Shown one piece after another: positions 63,424-64,000 of a stretch of 64,000 nucleotides of DNA; within the stretch, counting starts at the first letter, position 1, and each line of letters begins with the position of its first letter. The notes beneath the pieces were generated by a model. The model searched no databases, was not told where the DNA came from, and saw only the letters and a list, made by a program, of their open reading frames with translations. A program made the position numbers and the translations under genes. Source of the stretch: Thalassospira mesophila. Its GTDB lineage: Bacteria > Pseudomonadota > Alphaproteobacteria > Rhodospirillales > Thalassospiraceae. The stretch lies in contig NZ_JFKA01000004.1 of assembly GCF_002115755.1 (NCBI RefSeq), positions 1 through 64,000 of the forward strand, given 5' to 3'.

Positions 63424-64000
63424 TTATTGCGTTTTTTTATCAGTAGCACTTGCCAGAATATCGTCAGGATTAAGCGAATAATCCGAAATCACCTGACCAT
63501 AAGAACCAACCGAAACATTTTTGCTGTCATCAACACTGATGGACAATGCCCCGGCGTTACCCACTTCAAGCTTCAACCCGTCACGATTGGGCACCCGATA
63601 CACATCACCGGCACTTAACATCCGGGTCAGCAAAATATTGCCGTCATCCTCGCGGATGCGTACCCAGCTGGTTTCGTTAGCGGAAATCGTGACACGGCTG
63701 TCGGCGTTAACCGCGCCAAAAACACGCCCGCCGCCCGCATCACCAACTTCCGGGGCTGCCGGAATTGCGGCCACTTCCGGTGTGGCAGCGGTTTGCGGGG
63801 TATTAGGCGCACGCGGCGGCAACGGGATATTACCCTGACTGGGCATAACCCCCACAGACTGACCACCTGTTACCGCTTCATTGGCCGCGGTCGCGCCATA
63901 GCTGCTTGCCGTCGTTGCGTTCGGGGCCGGTGGCATTGCCGTTGCGGCACGACCATTGGCCGCATTCGGAGCCGGTGCCGCTGCACCCGCAGTTGCAGTT
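63424..64000 (-). CDS. rodZ: RodZ-like cell-shape protein, C-terminal part (cut by window edge)
   Basis: The frame is open to the window edge, so the start is missing. The seen part is about 190 residues: a Pro/Ala-rich periplasmic linker (PPAPNATTASSYG onwards), then the DUF4115 domain NADSRVTISANETSWVRIREDDGNILLTRMLSAGDVYRVPNRDGLKLEVGNAGALSISVDDS, as in the periplasmic domain of RodZ. RodZ links MreB to the cell wall. The location upstream of ispG-hisS is the usual one. The cytoplasmic HTH and the membrane segment would lie beyond 64000. Confidence 0.85.
   Translation of the reverse strand, partial: TATAGAAAPAPNAANGRAATAMPPAPNATTASSYGATAANEAVTGGQSVGVMPSQGNIPLPPRAPNTPQTAATPEVAAIPAAPEVGDAGGGRVFGAVNADSRVTISANETSWVRIREDDGNILLTRMLSAGDVYRVPNRDGLKLEVGNAGALSISVDDSKNVSVGSYGQVISDYSLNPDDILASATDKKTQ

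Noticed and set aside
1-64000. CRISPR arrays, tRNA or rRNA genes
   Set aside because: No regularly spaced short repeats, no cloverleaf with a TTC-containing T loop and no rRNA sequence was seen by eye.

Overview
The window reads as a chromosomal segment of a free-living alphaproteobacterium of the Rhodospirillales, most like Thalassospira. This is inferred from gene families and gene order, not from a database search. Supporting signs are the DUF1465 (RcdA), DUF1192, DUF1013 and DUF4167 proteins, proton-translocating transhydrogenase in three subunits, COQ9 divergent from rpsU, and the run rodZ-ispG-hisS-hemA-prfA-prmC-DUF4167-clpB. No rRNA, tRNA, CRISPR array, transposase or prophage was seen.

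Layout. 1-726 holds no gene I can support. 0.7-9.2 kb: an M23 murein endopeptidase, then a LysR regulator divergent from a four-gene polar amino-acid ABC importer (aapJQMP type) ending in a DAO-type FAD oxidoreductase; together they look like an uptake-plus-oxidation unit for an amino acid or amine. 9.2-17.4 kb: an ABC exporter, frataxin, ribosomal protein L31, a membrane class III nucleotidyl cyclase, and cell-cycle related genes (DUF1465/RcdA, DUF1192, DUF1013) around a quinone oxidoreductase. 17.4-23.3 kb: DeoR and LysR regulators, a GNAT acetyltransferase overlapping an MFS carrier, and propionyl-CoA synthetase. 24-34.4 kb: two DUF465 genes, TIGR02444, phosphofructokinase, a degenerate GGDEF protein, purE/purK, an inactive-looking SNase-fold protein, coq9/def/rpsU and two unrecognised envelope proteins. 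34.4-36.3 kb: an AT-rich accessory island with a DUF3644 (HEPN-like) gene beside a decayed remnant. 36.3-52 kb: pntAA-pntAB-pntB, a DUF4405/MarR pair, ABC1 kinase and oligoendopeptidase F, an acyl-CoA synthetase, a periplasmic binding protein, a P-loop kinase, DUF4197 and clpB. 52-56 kb is an accessory insertion: a MOSC protein, a VirD4/TraG-like protein with a degenerate ATPase core, and two copies of a 267-bp repeat. 56-64 kb is the housekeeping run from the DUF4167 gene to rodZ, cut by the window edge.

The most unusual signal is a 267-bp non-coding repeat present three times (23497-23763, 53112-53378, 55402-55668). Each copy has about 29-bp terminal inverted repeats flanked by TA, so it resembles a miniature inverted-repeat element of the Tc1/mariner-IS630 type. 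Each also carries an inner hairpin with a 51-bp loop. In the middle copy the element lies in the opposite orientation while its loop does not, so the loop has been flipped relative to the element. This copy also supplies the stop codon of the MOSC gene. Copies two and three, inverted relative to each other, bracket the degenerate VirD4-like gene.
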